Source of the DNA: Bacillota bacterium
GTDB lineage: Bacteria > Bacillota > Clostridia > Lachnospirales > Lachnospiraceae
NCBI GenBank assembly: GCA_023420085.1
Contig: JAEZWQ010000053.1
Location: forward strand, 1 to 43,608
DNA length: 43,608 nucleotides
Direction: 5' to 3'
Positions 8,600-17,801 of the stretch are shown here, piece after piece. A model generated the notes under the pieces. It was not told the DNA's origin, searched no databases, and saw only the letters and a program-made list of their open reading frames with translations. Every line of letters starts with the position of its first letter. Positions within the stretch are counted from its first letter, which is position 1. Made by a program: the position numbers and the translations under genes.

Positions 8600-10273
8600 T
8601 TAAATAGAAAATTTACCTTTAGTTAACTTATTAAGCAACCAATTTGATATTATGACAAATAATAGAATGGCCGTTGCTATAGCACTTGCCGTTTGTTGAG
8701 AGTGGTATGCTTGATAATTATACAACTCAACACCCAATGTTCTCGTAGAGTTTGAGAACAATAAATTTGACATTGTAAGTTCATAGAATGCAGGCATAAA
8801 AATCAAAAACCAACCTGCTACAATACTAGGTAATATCAACGGAGCTATTATATCTTTAAATCTTCTTAACCATCCTGATCCTGAAATTTGTGCAACTTCC
8901 TCCAAATCCATTGAAATCTGTGAAAATGCTGATACTACAGTCCTCATACCCATAAGCATATATTTTATCATATACGCTACTACCATTATCCAAAGTGTAT
9001 TATAAATATTTATCTTAAATTTACCTGTCATTGTCATTATAAGTGCAAGGGCTATAACTATACTTGGAGTTCCAGATCCTACAGTAATCAAAAAGTCAGG
9101 TATAGATCTACCTTTAACTTTTGTTCTTTTTAATAAATATGCCATTACACATACAATAATTAGTCCTAGTGTAGCTGCTATCGCTGCAGATATTAATGAA
9201 TTCTTTAATGAGTCTAATATTGAAGATCTAGAAAATACTGTCTTCCAGAATTTTAGAGTCATGTTGTCTAGACTTATTGTCTTCCCCATATTCACAGTAA
9301 AACTTGTTAATATAACTGTTAAAAATGGAAGAATAACTATAGCAAACGAGAATAAACTAACTAAAATGCTTATTGGCCATCTCCACTTTCCTAAATCTAC
9401 AATATTCGGTCTCATAGACTTTCCAGATACAGTTATAAATTGTTTTTTATTTACTGGTATAGTTGATATATACATTACTAATAAAGCCATTGCCATCAAT
9501 AATACAGCCAAAACTGTAGCATCACTTAATCCTTGCTGATCCCCAATCTGCACATACTCAAAAATCCTTGTTGTTACTGTATATATTTTACCTGGGGCCC
9601 CTATTATTGAAGGAATTCCATAGCATGATGCCGCAGATACAAATACCAATAAGGCTGCTGCTACTATACTAGGAAGCATTGTAGGTAATGTAACAGTAAA
9701 AAGCGTTTTTATCGGAGAAGCCCCTGATATTCTAGAAGCTTCTTCTAATGTCGGATCCATCTTTTCCATCGCCCTAGAAATAGTTATGAATGCAAATGGG
9801 TAATAGAAAGTTGTCAATACCCATATTAGTCCACCCATAGAGTATATATTAAATGGAGCTTGAGATAATCCAAATACAGATTTGAATATATTATTCAATA
9901 TTCCAGCATTTGGATTTAGTAACCTTAACCAAGCCATTGCCCCAACATATGGAGGCACCATATAAGTCATTACAAATAAGGTTCTAAAAACTTTTTTACC
10001 AATTAAATTTGTCCTACCTACAAGCCAAGCTAAAGGGAATGCAATCAATGTGCCAAATATCATTGCAAATGTAGAACTTATTATTGTATCTCTTAGTGCT
10101 GACCAGTTAAGAGTGTAAGAATATATTCTTCTAAAACCCTCTAATGAAAATGATCCATTTGGAAACACTGATTTATATAGTAAGTATACTAGTGGAAGTA
10201 CTTGAAATATTAATAGTAATCCAATAATTATAAATATTACTAACCACTTTATGTCAAAATATCTTCTCTTCAT
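8600..10273 (-). CDS. Fused ABC transporter permease, FbpB type
   Basis: A 557-residue polytopic protein with about 12 membrane helices arranged as two tandem binding-protein-dependent permease domains. Each half carries an EAA loop for contact with the ATPase: EEASRISGASPIKTLF (about residue 180) and EEVAQISGSGWLRRF (about 460). Such internal duplication is characteristic of the ferric-iron/2-aminoethylphosphonate permease group (FbpB-like). It begins 11 bases downstream of the binding-protein gene and precedes the ATPase gene, so the three form one import system. Confidence 0.92.
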   Translation of the reverse strand: MKRRYFDIKWLVIFIIIGLLLIFQVLPLVYLLYKSVFPNGSFSLEGFRRIYSYTLNWSALRDTIISSTFAMIFGTLIAFPLAWLVGRTNLIGKKVFRTLFVMTYMVPPYVGAMAWLRLLNPNAGILNNIFKSVFGLSQAPFNIYSMGGLIWVLTTFYYPFAFITISRAMEKMDPTLEEASRISGASPIKTLFTVTLPTMLPSIVAAALLVFVSAASCYGIPSIIGAPGKIYTVTTRIFEYVQIGDQQGLSDATVLAVLLMAMALLVMYISTIPVNKKQFITVSGKSMRPNIVDLGKWRWPISILVSLFSFAIVILPFLTVILTSFTVNMGKTISLDNMTLKFWKTVFSRSSILDSLKNSLISAAIAATLGLIIVCVMAYLLKRTKVKGRSIPDFLITVGSGTPSIVIALALIMTMTGKFKINIYNTLWIMVVAYMIKYMLMGMRTVVSAFSQISMDLEEVAQISGSGWLRRFKDIIAPLILPSIVAGWFLIFMPAFYELTMSNLLFSNSTRTLGVELYNYQAYHSQQTASAIATAILLFVIISNWLLNKLTKGKFSI

Positions 10274-10284
10274 TTATCCTCACA

Positions 10285-11313
10285 TTATTTTTTAATAGTT
10301 ACATACTCTTGAAATTTATTTCTTATTGCATCTCTTTCTTTATAAACTTTTTCCCAGTTTACACTTATTGAATTAGCGAGTATGTCCTTAGTAGGTTTAG
10401 CATCAAATGGTATATTCTTAGTTTCTTTAAATACTGAATGCATCCATGCTTTCGTAATATATGACTGTCCTTCTTCTGTTAAAAACCATTCTGTGATTTT
10501 TTTACAAGCTTCAATATTGTTATTAGCTGATTTATCTTTAGCTATACTCATAATTGGTGAAGGAATAGCTATTGTTCCATCTTTTGGATATATAACTTCA
10601 AGTTTTGATCCTTCTTCTTCACGCTTTTTAAGTATAGACTCTTCTAAAACCATTATTGCATCGCACTCTCCAGTTTCCAATTTTGAAACAGATACACTTC
10701 CTGATTCAACTGGTATATTTAATTTACCTAACTTATCAAAATACTCTTCTCCATATTTATCAAGCAAACCTGCAACAGATGCCATAGCTGATCCTGAAAC
10801 AAGTGGATTCGGCATAGATAATCTACCTTTTAATTCTGCCTTATTTGCAAATTCTTCAAATGAATTAGGAACTTCATTTAACTGTTTCTTTTCTGGGTTA
10901 TATGCTAATATCATATTTGATACACGCACTGGATACCAATATCCATCTTTATCGTAGTCAAATAAAAAATTATCAGTATTATCAATTTTAATTGGCTCTA
11001 ATAGATTTTGTTCTTTTAATTCTAAGGCATATGAAGGCTCTGCAACCATAAGCATATCGCAACCAAGCTTACCTGCAGAAATCTCAGCAGCAACCTTTGC
11101 TTGTAAAGTTCCTGTTCCCCCTTGGAAAAAGTCAACATCATATTCTGGAAATTTTTCATTCAATGCCTTTTTTAAATTATCTACTATATCTTCATACATT
11201 GAAGTATATATCATAACCTTTGGCTTATCTTTTTTATCATCACCACATCCTGTAACACTAATAGCCATCGCACATGCAAGAGCAACTGCACAAAACTTCC
11301 TAAAAAATCTCAT
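10285..11313 (-). CDS. Extracellular solute-binding lipoprotein, FbpA/AfuA type
   Basis: A 342-residue type II periplasmic-binding-fold protein with a lipoprotein signal: basic start, hydrophobic core, lipobox SVTGC with the modified Cys at about 26. The mature part shows the family pattern YTSMYEDIVDNLKKAL near the N-terminus, GGTGTLQAKVAAE, and the DGYWYPVRVSNMILAYN hinge segment. ATG at 11313 is preferred over GTG at 11316 because of spacing from AGGAGG. It is the first gene of the importer operon. Ferric iron is the default prediction; 2-aminoethylphosphonate and similar ligands are carried by close relatives and cannot be excluded from sequence alone. Confidence 0.88.
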   Translation of the reverse strand: MRFFRKFCAVALACAMAISVTGCGDDKKDKPKVMIYTSMYEDIVDNLKKALNEKFPEYDVDFFQGGTGTLQAKVAAEISAGKLGCDMLMVAEPSYALELKEQNLLEPIKIDNTDNFLFDYDKDGYWYPVRVSNMILAYNPEKKQLNEVPNSFEEFANKAELKGRLSMPNPLVSGSAMASVAGLLDKYGEEYFDKLGKLNIPVESGSVSVSKLETGECDAIMVLEESILKKREEEGSKLEVIYPKDGTIAIPSPIMSIAKDKSANNNIEACKKITEWFLTEEGQSYITKAWMHSVFKETKNIPFDAKPTKDILANSISVNWEKVYKERDAIRNKFQEYVTIKK

Positions 11314-11333
11314 CACTTTTCCTCCTAATATAA

Positions 11334-11371
11334 ATTATAGGTTAATTTACAACATTGAAAAATTGTTATAA
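11334..11371 (-). promoter_or_regulatory. Palindromic operator candidate upstream of the importer operon
   Basis: TTACAACA (11347-11354) and TGTTATAA (11364-11371) form an 8-9-8 inverted repeat with one mismatch. It lies 34 bases upstream of the lipoprotein start and directly upstream of a TATAAT-like -10 near 11335-11340. Its position over the -35 region would suit a repressor such as a metal-responsive regulator. No known Fur or DtxR consensus could be confirmed by eye. Confidence 0.4.
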
Positions 11372-11573
11372 ATTAGTTTTATTTAGATAGCCGTAGTTAT
11401 GAAGATAAGTCTAATAAAATTGTAGTTACGACTTTTCTAACCACCTTTATGTAATTATAACATATTTAAAGAATTAATTTAAATACATTTTATTTTATTT
11501 ATGTAGATTATGTACAAAATAATTAAACATTATAACTAATATTTATTAAAAATATTAACTGATATAAACAGAA

Positions 11574-11614
11574 ATCCTTACTAGAATTGTCATAAATAAC
11601 AAACTAATAAGGAT
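11574..11614 (-). terminator. Terminator of the pilus operon
   Basis: ATCCTTA-c-TAG (11574-11584) pairs with CTA-a-TAAGGAT (11604-11614), 10 of 11 pairs, with a 19-base loop. On the minus strand the stem is followed by TTCTGTTT. It lies 7 bases after the last sortase gene. The rest of the gap 11317-11620 is AT-rich and holds only the importer's promoter region and a 10-base direct repeat GTAGTTAYGA (11393-11402 and 11422-11431). Confidence 0.6.
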
Positions 11615-11620
11615 CTTATA

Positions 11621-12499
11621 TTACCTATTATTTTTTAATCTTATTATTTCTTTTATTATTTTAAATCCAATGAAACAAGTAAAGATGATACCTATTATTG
11701 AAACTATAACAAACCCTTTCTTTTGAATATTCACAACTGTATATACTTTTTCATTAGAAACTTTATCAATTGTTAAACTTTGATTATTATTCTGATTATT
11801 ATTCTGATTATTATCAATATTTACTCTCTTACAATTAACAAGTAGCCTCTTATTACTAATTGGATAAGGATGACAAGTAAGTAATGTTAAAATATCTTCA
11901 TTTTCTATTTTAGCTATTTTATCATTTTCATACGGCATTATAACTTCTTTATCATATACCTCATATATCAATAAGTTTCCAAGGATATCTAAATAAATTC
12001 TATCTCCACTTCCAAGTGAATCAATATGTAAAAAATGTTCAAAATTATAGAACCCTCTATGCGCAGCTATTACTGATCTTGTTCCATTTCCACCAGTTGG
12101 AAATGATGTTCCATTAACAACAGCTGCTCCTATCTCTAAATGTCTTGGTGTTGCATCCATATATATGGGCATAGCAAGATCAATTTTAGGAATTTTTATT
12201 ATGCCAATAGACTGATCTTCAAGTATTCCTGAAAGTGGACTCTTTATTTTTAAATTTTCTTGTTCAAAAGGATCAACAAAACTTTCCCCCTGATTATCAG
12301 GAAGTGTTGCATTATACTTATCTGCATCTTCAACAAGCTTTTTCTTACTTTCTTTACTCATTGAATTGGTATAATCAATCCAGTTTTTTTCAACAAATTT
12401 CATTCTAAAATCATTATAAACATTCTTAGTGAATGGTAGAGTAAATATTATAATCCCTATAAAAATTATCGTTAATCCTACAAGCTTTTTATACTTCAT
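11621..12499 (-). CDS. Sortase, third of the pilus operon
   Basis: A 292-residue membrane-anchored transpeptidase with an N-terminal membrane helix (about 7-24), a catalytic domain and a C-terminal membrane helix (about 255-278). Catalytic residues are visible: His in VIAAHRGF, Cys in TLLTCHPYP and Arg in NKRLLV. A lid-like DPF occurs at about residue 75, as in pilin-polymerising class C sortases. However, the segment after the Arg reads VNCKRV instead of the RGHRI of the other two. A linker of NNQN repeats follows the domain. It overlaps the previous sortase gene by 11 bases. It may act on a particular pilin or on wall attachment; the sequence does not decide. Confidence 0.88.
   Translation of the reverse strand: MKYKKLVGLTIIFIGIIIFTLPFTKNVYNDFRMKFVEKNWIDYTNSMSKESKKKLVEDADKYNATLPDNQGESFVDPFEQENLKIKSPLSGILEDQSIGIIKIPKIDLAMPIYMDATPRHLEIGAAVVNGTSFPTGGNGTRSVIAAHRGFYNFEHFLHIDSLGSGDRIYLDILGNLLIYEVYDKEVIMPYENDKIAKIENEDILTLLTCHPYPISNKRLLVNCKRVNIDNNQNNNQNNNQSLTIDKVSNEKVYTVVNIQKKGFVIVSIIGIIFTCFIGFKIIKEIIRLKNNR
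11781..11816. repeat. 12-bp coding tandem repeat in the third sortase
   Basis: Three near-identical copies of TGATTATTATTC encode an Asn/Gln-rich linker (NNQN units) between the catalytic domain and the C-terminal membrane helix. Because the unit is 12 bases, copy-number changes keep the frame and would only alter linker length. Confidence 0.75.
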
Positions 12500-13331
12500 T
12501 CTTTTTTTTCTTCTTTCTTAGAACAACAATTCCTAGCACACCAATGATGCCTATAATAACCATACCTGCTTTTATATATCTTTCATTACTATTTGTCTTT
12601 ATTTCTTCAATTTGCTGAGTAGCATCATAATCAATTCTATGTCCTCTTACAAGTAATCTATGCGAATTAATCATATATGGAGTACATGTAAGTAATGTTA
12701 CATAATCATAACCTTTAACTATTAATAAATCATTAAAATTTGAAGGTTCTATTACTTTTATCTGGTCTACTTCATATGCAAGTGTTTCATTTATATTTGT
12801 AATATAAAATTTATCCCCTTCATTTAGTTTATCTAAATCTGTAAATAATTTTGCTTCCGGAAGTCCTCTATGAGCAGTAATTACTGAATGTGTATTATTA
12901 CCTCCAACAGGCAATGAAGTCCCTTCTAAATGACCTGCGCCTTTTTGTAATACAGTTTCATTACTTCCTGCATACATTGGTATATCTATGTTGATTTTAG
13001 GTATATTTATATGACCAATCATTTCATGTACTTCTAGCATTCTTGCATATTCTGCTCTTCCTTCTTCTGCACGTTTTTTGTCATAAGGATCTTCAATATT
13101 AATCCCTCCATTAACCAAGCTATCATTGAATGCATAAGCTAATCTCATTCTTCTTTCTATTTCTTTTTTCTCAAGCTTAGTTTTTTCAGATTCAAATGAG
13201 CTTACAGCCTTAGACGCACCTATCTTATAATAAAATCTACTAACTACAGGGTACATTAAAATGCAAAAACCTATTATAAATAATACAATAAATGGTAAAT
13301 TAGATTTCTTTTTATTTTTTCTCTTCTTCAT
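12489..13331 (-). CDS. Class C sortase, second of the pilus operon
   Basis: A 280-residue class C sortase that joins pilin subunits through isopeptide bonds. It has an N-terminal membrane helix (about 12-32), a lid motif DPY (in NIEDPYDKK), catalytic His in VITAHRGLP, Cys in TLLTCTPYM and Arg in HRLLVRGHRI, then a C-terminal membrane helix and a KKKKK tail. Although the frame is open from 13400, ATG at 13331 (MKKRKNKKK) gives the normal basic N-terminus. It lies 40 bases after the basal pilin stop; that gap contains a hairpin at 13343-13366. The 3' end overlaps the next sortase. Confidence 0.93.
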   Translation of the reverse strand: MKKRKNKKKSNLPFIVLFIIGFCILMYPVVSRFYYKIGASKAVSSFESEKTKLEKKEIERRMRLAYAFNDSLVNGGINIEDPYDKKRAEEGRAEYARMLEVHEMIGHINIPKINIDIPMYAGSNETVLQKGAGHLEGTSLPVGGNNTHSVITAHRGLPEAKLFTDLDKLNEGDKFYITNINETLAYEVDQIKVIEPSNFNDLLIVKGYDYVTLLTCTPYMINSHRLLVRGHRIDYDATQQIEEIKTNSNERYIKAGMVIIGIIGVLGIVVLRKKKKKNEV

Positions 13332-13342
13332 AACACACTTTA

Positions 13343-13366
13343 GCCCTACAGTATTTACTATAGGGC
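13343..13366 (-). promoter_or_regulatory. Intercistronic hairpin between basal pilin and sortase
   Basis: On the minus strand GCCCTATAGTA pairs with TACTGTAGGGC, 11 bp with one G-T pair and a very short loop. It ends 11 bases upstream of the sortase start codon. There is no T run, so it is not a plain terminator. A role in mRNA processing, stability or limiting sortase translation is inferred. Confidence 0.6.
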
Positions 13367-13371
13367 ATATA

Positions 13372-14745
13372 CTATTTCTTATCCTTATACTTGTATACAA
13401 TAGTTCCCGTAATAACTAATACCAGTCCAAATAACGCTGATAAAATTAATGATATATCCCCAGTATTAGGTATTTCAAATGGTGGTTTTGGAGGTATTGA
13501 TGGTGGAGGACCTTCCGGAGGAACATCTGGTGGTCTTCTCTTGTTAACAACTTTTATAACCTCTCCTTTGGATAAACTATTTTGATTTATATCAAATTCT
13601 ATAGGTTTATCTATGCTCTTATACGAAATAATATATCCATCCTCATTATATACAGGAACCTGTGTTTCGTATAGTCTATAATTGCCATAAGGTAGATTAT
13701 CAAAAATAAACCATCCATCTTCATCACTAGTGCGAATCATTACCTTACCATTTTCAAGTATATCTTCAAATACTTTATTTCCAAATACATCTTCAATAAG
13801 GCGTTGAACTTTAAATTTTGCCCCTTTTAATGGTTCTCCATTTTCATCTACCTTTCTAAACCTCATGCCTCCATTTGGTGGACGTTTGTTTATCATGGTA
13901 ACTGTAGTTGATGAGTCTTTTTTTACATCAACTATATCTGAATATTCATTTACTATTTCAAATCCATCTAACGCTTTAACCTCATGAAATCTATATTCCC
14001 CTTCAGGTAAATTGCTGACCCTAATTTCTCCAAAGCTATCTGTATACAATATAGGATCTTCCCCCTCATTTACAGGAATATAAGTACCTTTTTCTTTATC
14101 GAGTTTCAACTTAACGACTTCAAATTTATCATCAGCTATCTTTCTCTCTAATGTGAATCCAACACCCGATAATTCATTACCTTTACGTTCAGTATCTTGA
14201 TATTTTATCAATCTTAATTCATAATCTAAGCCTGATTTTGGATAAATCTTTAATTCATTACTTCCTTTATACGGTAATGTTATAACGAATGGTACATCTT
14301 CAATAACCTCTTGATAGACATTATTTATAAATGCAACCTCTCTACCATAATATGTTCCATCTTCCAAATTAGTAATTTCTACCATTCCATTATCATCAGT
14401 TTTATTTGTAATAATAGCCTTACCAAATTTACTATCAAGTTCTGTGATAGAATTATTTTTTAGGTTTGCCAGAATTGATTGGTCTGGGTATTGTGCCTCT
14501 GTCTCTGATAACTTCCATATCATAAATTGGGCACCAGATTTATATTCAATTTCTGTATTATCACTTTTAACCCCTTCGGTTAATATATGCTTTACTTGAT
14601 TCTTATATTTTATAATTTTCAAGGTATTATCACCAACTGCTTTAACCGGAGCTATAGATCCTATTACTATAAATAGTAATATTAATAACTTTATTAAGTT
14701 TTTAATCTGGATTTTTTGAAGTTCCCTCATAATCACCATTCCCAT
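13372..14745 (-). CDS. Basal/ancillary pilin with Cna-B domains and proline-rich tail
   Basis: A surface protein of 457 residues (452 if ATG at 14730 is used; no clear ribosome binding site distinguishes them). A signal peptide ends near VKA (about 37). Two or three Cna-B/SpaA-like domains follow, with E-box-like motifs YRFHEVKALDGF and YRLYETQVPVY that support internal isopeptide bonds. The C-terminus has a proline-rich tail (PPDVPPEGPPPSIPPKPP), then the sorting signal IPNTG, a membrane helix and a KYKDKK tail. A proline-rich tail before the sorting signal is typical of the basal pilin that links the fibre to the cell wall. The start overlaps the upstream sortase by 44 bases, so translation is probably coupled. 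Confidence 0.9.
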   Translation of the reverse strand: MGMVIMRELQKIQIKNLIKLLILLFIVIGSIAPVKAVGDNTLKIIKYKNQVKHILTEGVKSDNTEIEYKSGAQFMIWKLSETEAQYPDQSILANLKNNSITELDSKFGKAIITNKTDDNGMVEITNLEDGTYYGREVAFINNVYQEVIEDVPFVITLPYKGSNELKIYPKSGLDYELRLIKYQDTERKGNELSGVGFTLERKIADDKFEVVKLKLDKEKGTYIPVNEGEDPILYTDSFGEIRVSNLPEGEYRFHEVKALDGFEIVNEYSDIVDVKKDSSTTVTMINKRPPNGGMRFRKVDENGEPLKGAKFKVQRLIEDVFGNKVFEDILENGKVMIRTSDEDGWFIFDNLPYGNYRLYETQVPVYNEDGYIISYKSIDKPIEFDINQNSLSKGEVIKVVNKRRPPDVPPEGPPPSIPPKPPFEIPNTGDISLILSALFGLVLVITGTIVYKYKDKK

Positions 14746-15622
14746 ATCGCTTTTTTAAATGCTTTATTTTTAGATTATTTAATATTAATAAAATAATAAA
14801 TATAGATATTCCTATAATATATTCCTTATATTTTATAATTAACATTTTTAAAATATTTTCACTCTTAACCTTGTCTGTCACCCTTCTTAACTCTGGAGTA
14901 TATGGTATCCTATGTCCCCTAACAATAAGTCTTTGAGAGTTTATCATATATGGGTGACATGTTAAAAGTGTAGTATAATCTTCACCCTCAATAATTTTTA
15001 AGTCTTTGACATCCGTTGGATCAATAACCTTAATTTGATCTACCTCATAAGCATGAGGTTTATCTAAAACTTGTATATAAAAAACATCTCCAATTTCTAG
15101 TTGATTTAAATCTGTAAAAAGTCTAGATGATGGCAATCCTCTATGCGCTGTTATAACACTATGTGTAGATTCGCCCCCAACTGGAAGAGATGTATTCATC
15201 ATAAATCCAGCATTTTGTTCAAGAATATCCTCATCTGTTCCTGACCTAATTGGTAGTTTAATATTTATTTTAGGTATGTCGATTGTACCAATTAATCTAC
15301 CATATGAAAAAAATTCCGGTAACTTCCCATCTTCAATCATCTTTGCAATTGTCTGACTTCTGCCAGATGAAAAAATTCCTGGATCTGTTGAAGACAATAG
15401 TTTATTATATTCTATAGCTTCTTCTATTATTTCCTTACCTTCCTGTGTAGGTAAGTTTTCTAGCATATTTTCATATTCTTTAACAGTAGATTCTTGTTTT
15501 AATGAATAGTATTTGTCTGAAATTATAGGATAAATGAATATTGATAATCCTATAAATAAGAGTATTACTAAAAAAATTTTTGAGGTAAAAAGTTTATCTA
15601 TGTACTTTTTAATTTTTTTCAT
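14702..15622 (-). CDS. Class C sortase, first of the pilus operon
   Basis: A 306-residue class C sortase. Layout: N-terminal membrane helix (about 14-34), lid region SSTDPGIF (about 93-100), catalytic domain with His in VITAHRGLP, Cys in TLLTCHPYM and Arg in QRLIVRGHRIP, and a C-terminal membrane helix (about 264-282). It follows the major pilin gene directly and is the likely polymerase of the shaft. ATG at 15622 is preceded by TAGGAGGAAT, which sits at the foot of a long hairpin (15634-15675) that may control access of ribosomes. Confidence 0.93.
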   Translation of the reverse strand: MKKIKKYIDKLFTSKIFLVILLFIGLSIFIYPIISDKYYSLKQESTVKEYENMLENLPTQEGKEIIEEAIEYNKLLSSTDPGIFSSGRSQTIAKMIEDGKLPEFFSYGRLIGTIDIPKINIKLPIRSGTDEDILEQNAGFMMNTSLPVGGESTHSVITAHRGLPSSRLFTDLNQLEIGDVFYIQVLDKPHAYEVDQIKVIDPTDVKDLKIIEGEDYTTLLTCHPYMINSQRLIVRGHRIPYTPELRRVTDKVKSENILKMLIIKYKEYIIGISIFIILLILNNLKIKHLKKRYGNGDYEGTSKNPD

Positions 15623-15633
15623 ATTCCTCCTAT

Positions 15634-15693
15634 CATCAGATTATCCCACAATCAAAATTGTGAGATAATCTGATGGGGCAATATACATTGCCC
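15634..15693 (-). promoter_or_regulatory. Double hairpin between major pilin and sortase C
   Basis: CATCAGATTATC-c-CACAAT (15634-15652) pairs with ATTGTG-a-GATAATCTGATG (15657-15675): 18 pairs, one mismatch, a 4-base loop. Next to it GGGCAAT (15676-15682) pairs with ATTGCCC (15687-15693). The second stem can extend through GATG/CATC, which competes with the foot of the first. Neither is followed by a T run on the minus strand; the long stem ends just before the sortase AGGAGG. Likely functions are protecting the pilin mRNA 3' end and reducing sortase expression relative to pilin. Confidence 0.8.
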
Positions 15694-15701
15694 ATCATTT
15701 A

Positions 15702-17747
15702 TTATCTTTCAGCATTTCTTTTTCTTAATGACATTGCTGCAATAAGCATTATACCAAGACCTACAACTGTAAAGATAACTGTACCGATACCACCAGTTTG
15801 TGGAATTGATACTTTTTTGTTGCCAACTTTTAATGCATTATTTTGTTGCTCTGTACCGTCATATTTAAAATCTACATTTACAGTTGAATATGTGTTAGCT
15901 CCAACTTCAAAAGAAAGATCTTCTCTTGTAGCATAATCTTTAGGTGCTTGTTTTTCCACTAAAGTATACGTTCCTTCTTTTAATCCGCTGATTTCAAATC
16001 TACCTTTATCATCAGAAGAAAGTATTACTACATTTTCATCTGTATCTGCCTCAACCCATGTATATGTGTAATATGCATTGTTAAAAGCTTTATCCCTTGC
16101 CTCTTTCTTTGTTGCTATATCTTGTAATAATTGTTCTTTTTCATCATCATTTTCCCTTGCATTATATGTGTCAACTGATGCTTGATATGCCTTTTCTGCA
16201 GCTGTATATGCTGCAAAATCATTAGCTACTATTGTTGCTGCCTTTCTTGCAAGGAATTTATTTTCACCATTTTTAACTACGAACTTAGCTCCAGCAAGTC
16301 TATCATTTGTTGATGAATCTGCTTTTACAAACTTCTTACCATAAGTTACGATACTTGGTTCTTCTGGATTTATTGGAGGTGGGTTGTCATTATCTTTATT
16401 ATTTGTAACTGTTAATTCACCATCTTGTCCTCCCCAAGTAGGATTACTAGCATTAACACGCTCTCTTACTTTATACTTTGCACTCTTATCAAGACCAGTG
16501 AATTCAATTTCTGTTTGACCTGATTTAAGAGTTTTTGTATCTACAACTTTCCATTGCTCTCCAACTTTTTTATATAGGTCGAATATAACATCTGTTTTAG
16601 TTGTGCCTTGTCCCCAAGTTTTTGTAACTTTTATTTTTCCTTCACTAGTTGGAGGAGTTTCTGGAGATTCTTCATTTTCATTTTTTGGTTTATTAGAATA
16701 TTCTAATACAACATCGTTCTTGTCTGGAACGTCAGCAACAGCATCGCTGTTAACTTCTGCAGTATATTTTATATCAATAGTTAATTCATTATCATTGTTA
16801 TTAATCTTAGCAAGACCTTTTTCATTTAATGCTAAAACAAATCCTGATAAATCTGATGTTAATGTATAATCAGCTGCTTCTAATGTAATTGGTTCAGCTG
16901 AACCAGTAACTGTTATCTCAATATCATTGTTAAATGTTAAACCTTTTGTCATAACGTCTGACCATCTAAAAGTTTTATATTTAGCTTGAGGTTTAACTTT
17001 TGTTTGAATATGATAAGGAACTGTATCTCCAACTGATACTGATGTTGGCTTAACTTTTTCAGTTTCTTCTAGTCTATCAGTACCAGCATTAGCTCCAGTT
17101 GAACCACCAAATCCATTTTGGAAATCCTTATCTACACTTGGTTTTTCTTCAGTATTTTTAGGATAAATGTGAGCATTCTCAACTACACCATTTTCATTTA
17201 CTAAAGGAAGCTTAATTCTAACTGGTACAGCCTTTGTAGCTGACAATTCTTCATTATTAGCACCTTTATAAGTTGAGAATTCTTGGAATTCTTCAATTTC
17301 AAAATCACCTTTTAAATTAGCTGTATCAAATCGTTTTCCATTTGCTTCTGTCAATCCACCAAGAACTTTACTTAAATCATTTTTTGTAAGATTCTCTATG
17401 TCATTATCAGTTCCTGTTCCATCAGCTTTTACATATTTACCTTTTGTGAAGTTTCCACTAGTTTCTCCTACATACTTCCATGCAAAATAAACTCCTGCAA
17501 CTTCCTTTGCATTTTCTGCTCCAGTTAGTTTCTTAAATGCCTCTAAATCTTGTGTCCCATTATATCCTTCTGGTCCATCGGCCTTCCAGCTATCAAGCGC
17601 TTGCTTATCCATTACTAGCTTATGTAATGTTACTGTTTGAGTTGTTTTTTCTGGTTCTTCAGCCTTTACAGACATCGCAAAAGGTGCAATAGCTGTAAAA
17701 GCTAAAGCAGCAGCTGTAAATAAGCCAAGTAACTTTTTCTTTAACAT
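15702..17747 (-). CDS. Major pilin (SpaA-like, sortase-anchored)
   Basis: A 681-residue shaft pilin. Signal peptide residues 1-29 (ending VKA). The pilin motif AHIYPKN (about residue 195) supplies the lysine used by class C sortase for polymerisation. Cna-B/fimbrial isopeptide domains follow, with E-boxes at YKVRERVN and YTLVEKQAP (about 620), and a Gly/Pro/Asn linker at about residue 455. The end carries IPQTG, a membrane helix and RKRNAER. ATG follows AAGGAGATAAT. A helical insert with alternating Ala, Lys and Glu (about 500-555) sits inside the last Cna-B domain and is unusual. It is placed between the tip adhesin gene and sortase C, the standard order. Confidence 0.95.
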   Translation of the reverse strand: MLKKKLLGLFTAAALAFTAIAPFAMSVKAEEPEKTTQTVTLHKLVMDKQALDSWKADGPEGYNGTQDLEAFKKLTGAENAKEVAGVYFAWKYVGETSGNFTKGKYVKADGTGTDNDIENLTKNDLSKVLGGLTEANGKRFDTANLKGDFEIEEFQEFSTYKGANNEELSATKAVPVRIKLPLVNENGVVENAHIYPKNTEEKPSVDKDFQNGFGGSTGANAGTDRLEETEKVKPTSVSVGDTVPYHIQTKVKPQAKYKTFRWSDVMTKGLTFNNDIEITVTGSAEPITLEAADYTLTSDLSGFVLALNEKGLAKINNNDNELTIDIKYTAEVNSDAVADVPDKNDVVLEYSNKPKNENEESPETPPTSEGKIKVTKTWGQGTTKTDVIFDLYKKVGEQWKVVDTKTLKSGQTEIEFTGLDKSAKYKVRERVNASNPTWGGQDGELTVTNNKDNDNPPPINPEEPSIVTYGKKFVKADSSTNDRLAGAKFVVKNGENKFLARKAATIVANDFAAYTAAEKAYQASVDTYNARENDDEKEQLLQDIATKKEARDKAFNNAYYTYTWVEADTDENVVILSSDDKGRFEISGLKEGTYTLVEKQAPKDYATREDLSFEVGANTYSTVNVDFKYDGTEQQNNALKVGNKKVSIPQTGGIGTVIFTVVGLGIMLIAAMSLRKRNAER

Positions 17748-17801
17748 ATTATCTCCTTATTATCTTTATTATATTTCGTTTACGGTCGACACCCACAATT
17801 T

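Noticed and set aside
15673..15936. Open frames antisense to the pilin, tip and transporter genes
   Set aside because: They have no ribosome sites or family resemblance and mirror the codon bias of the real genes on the opposite strand.
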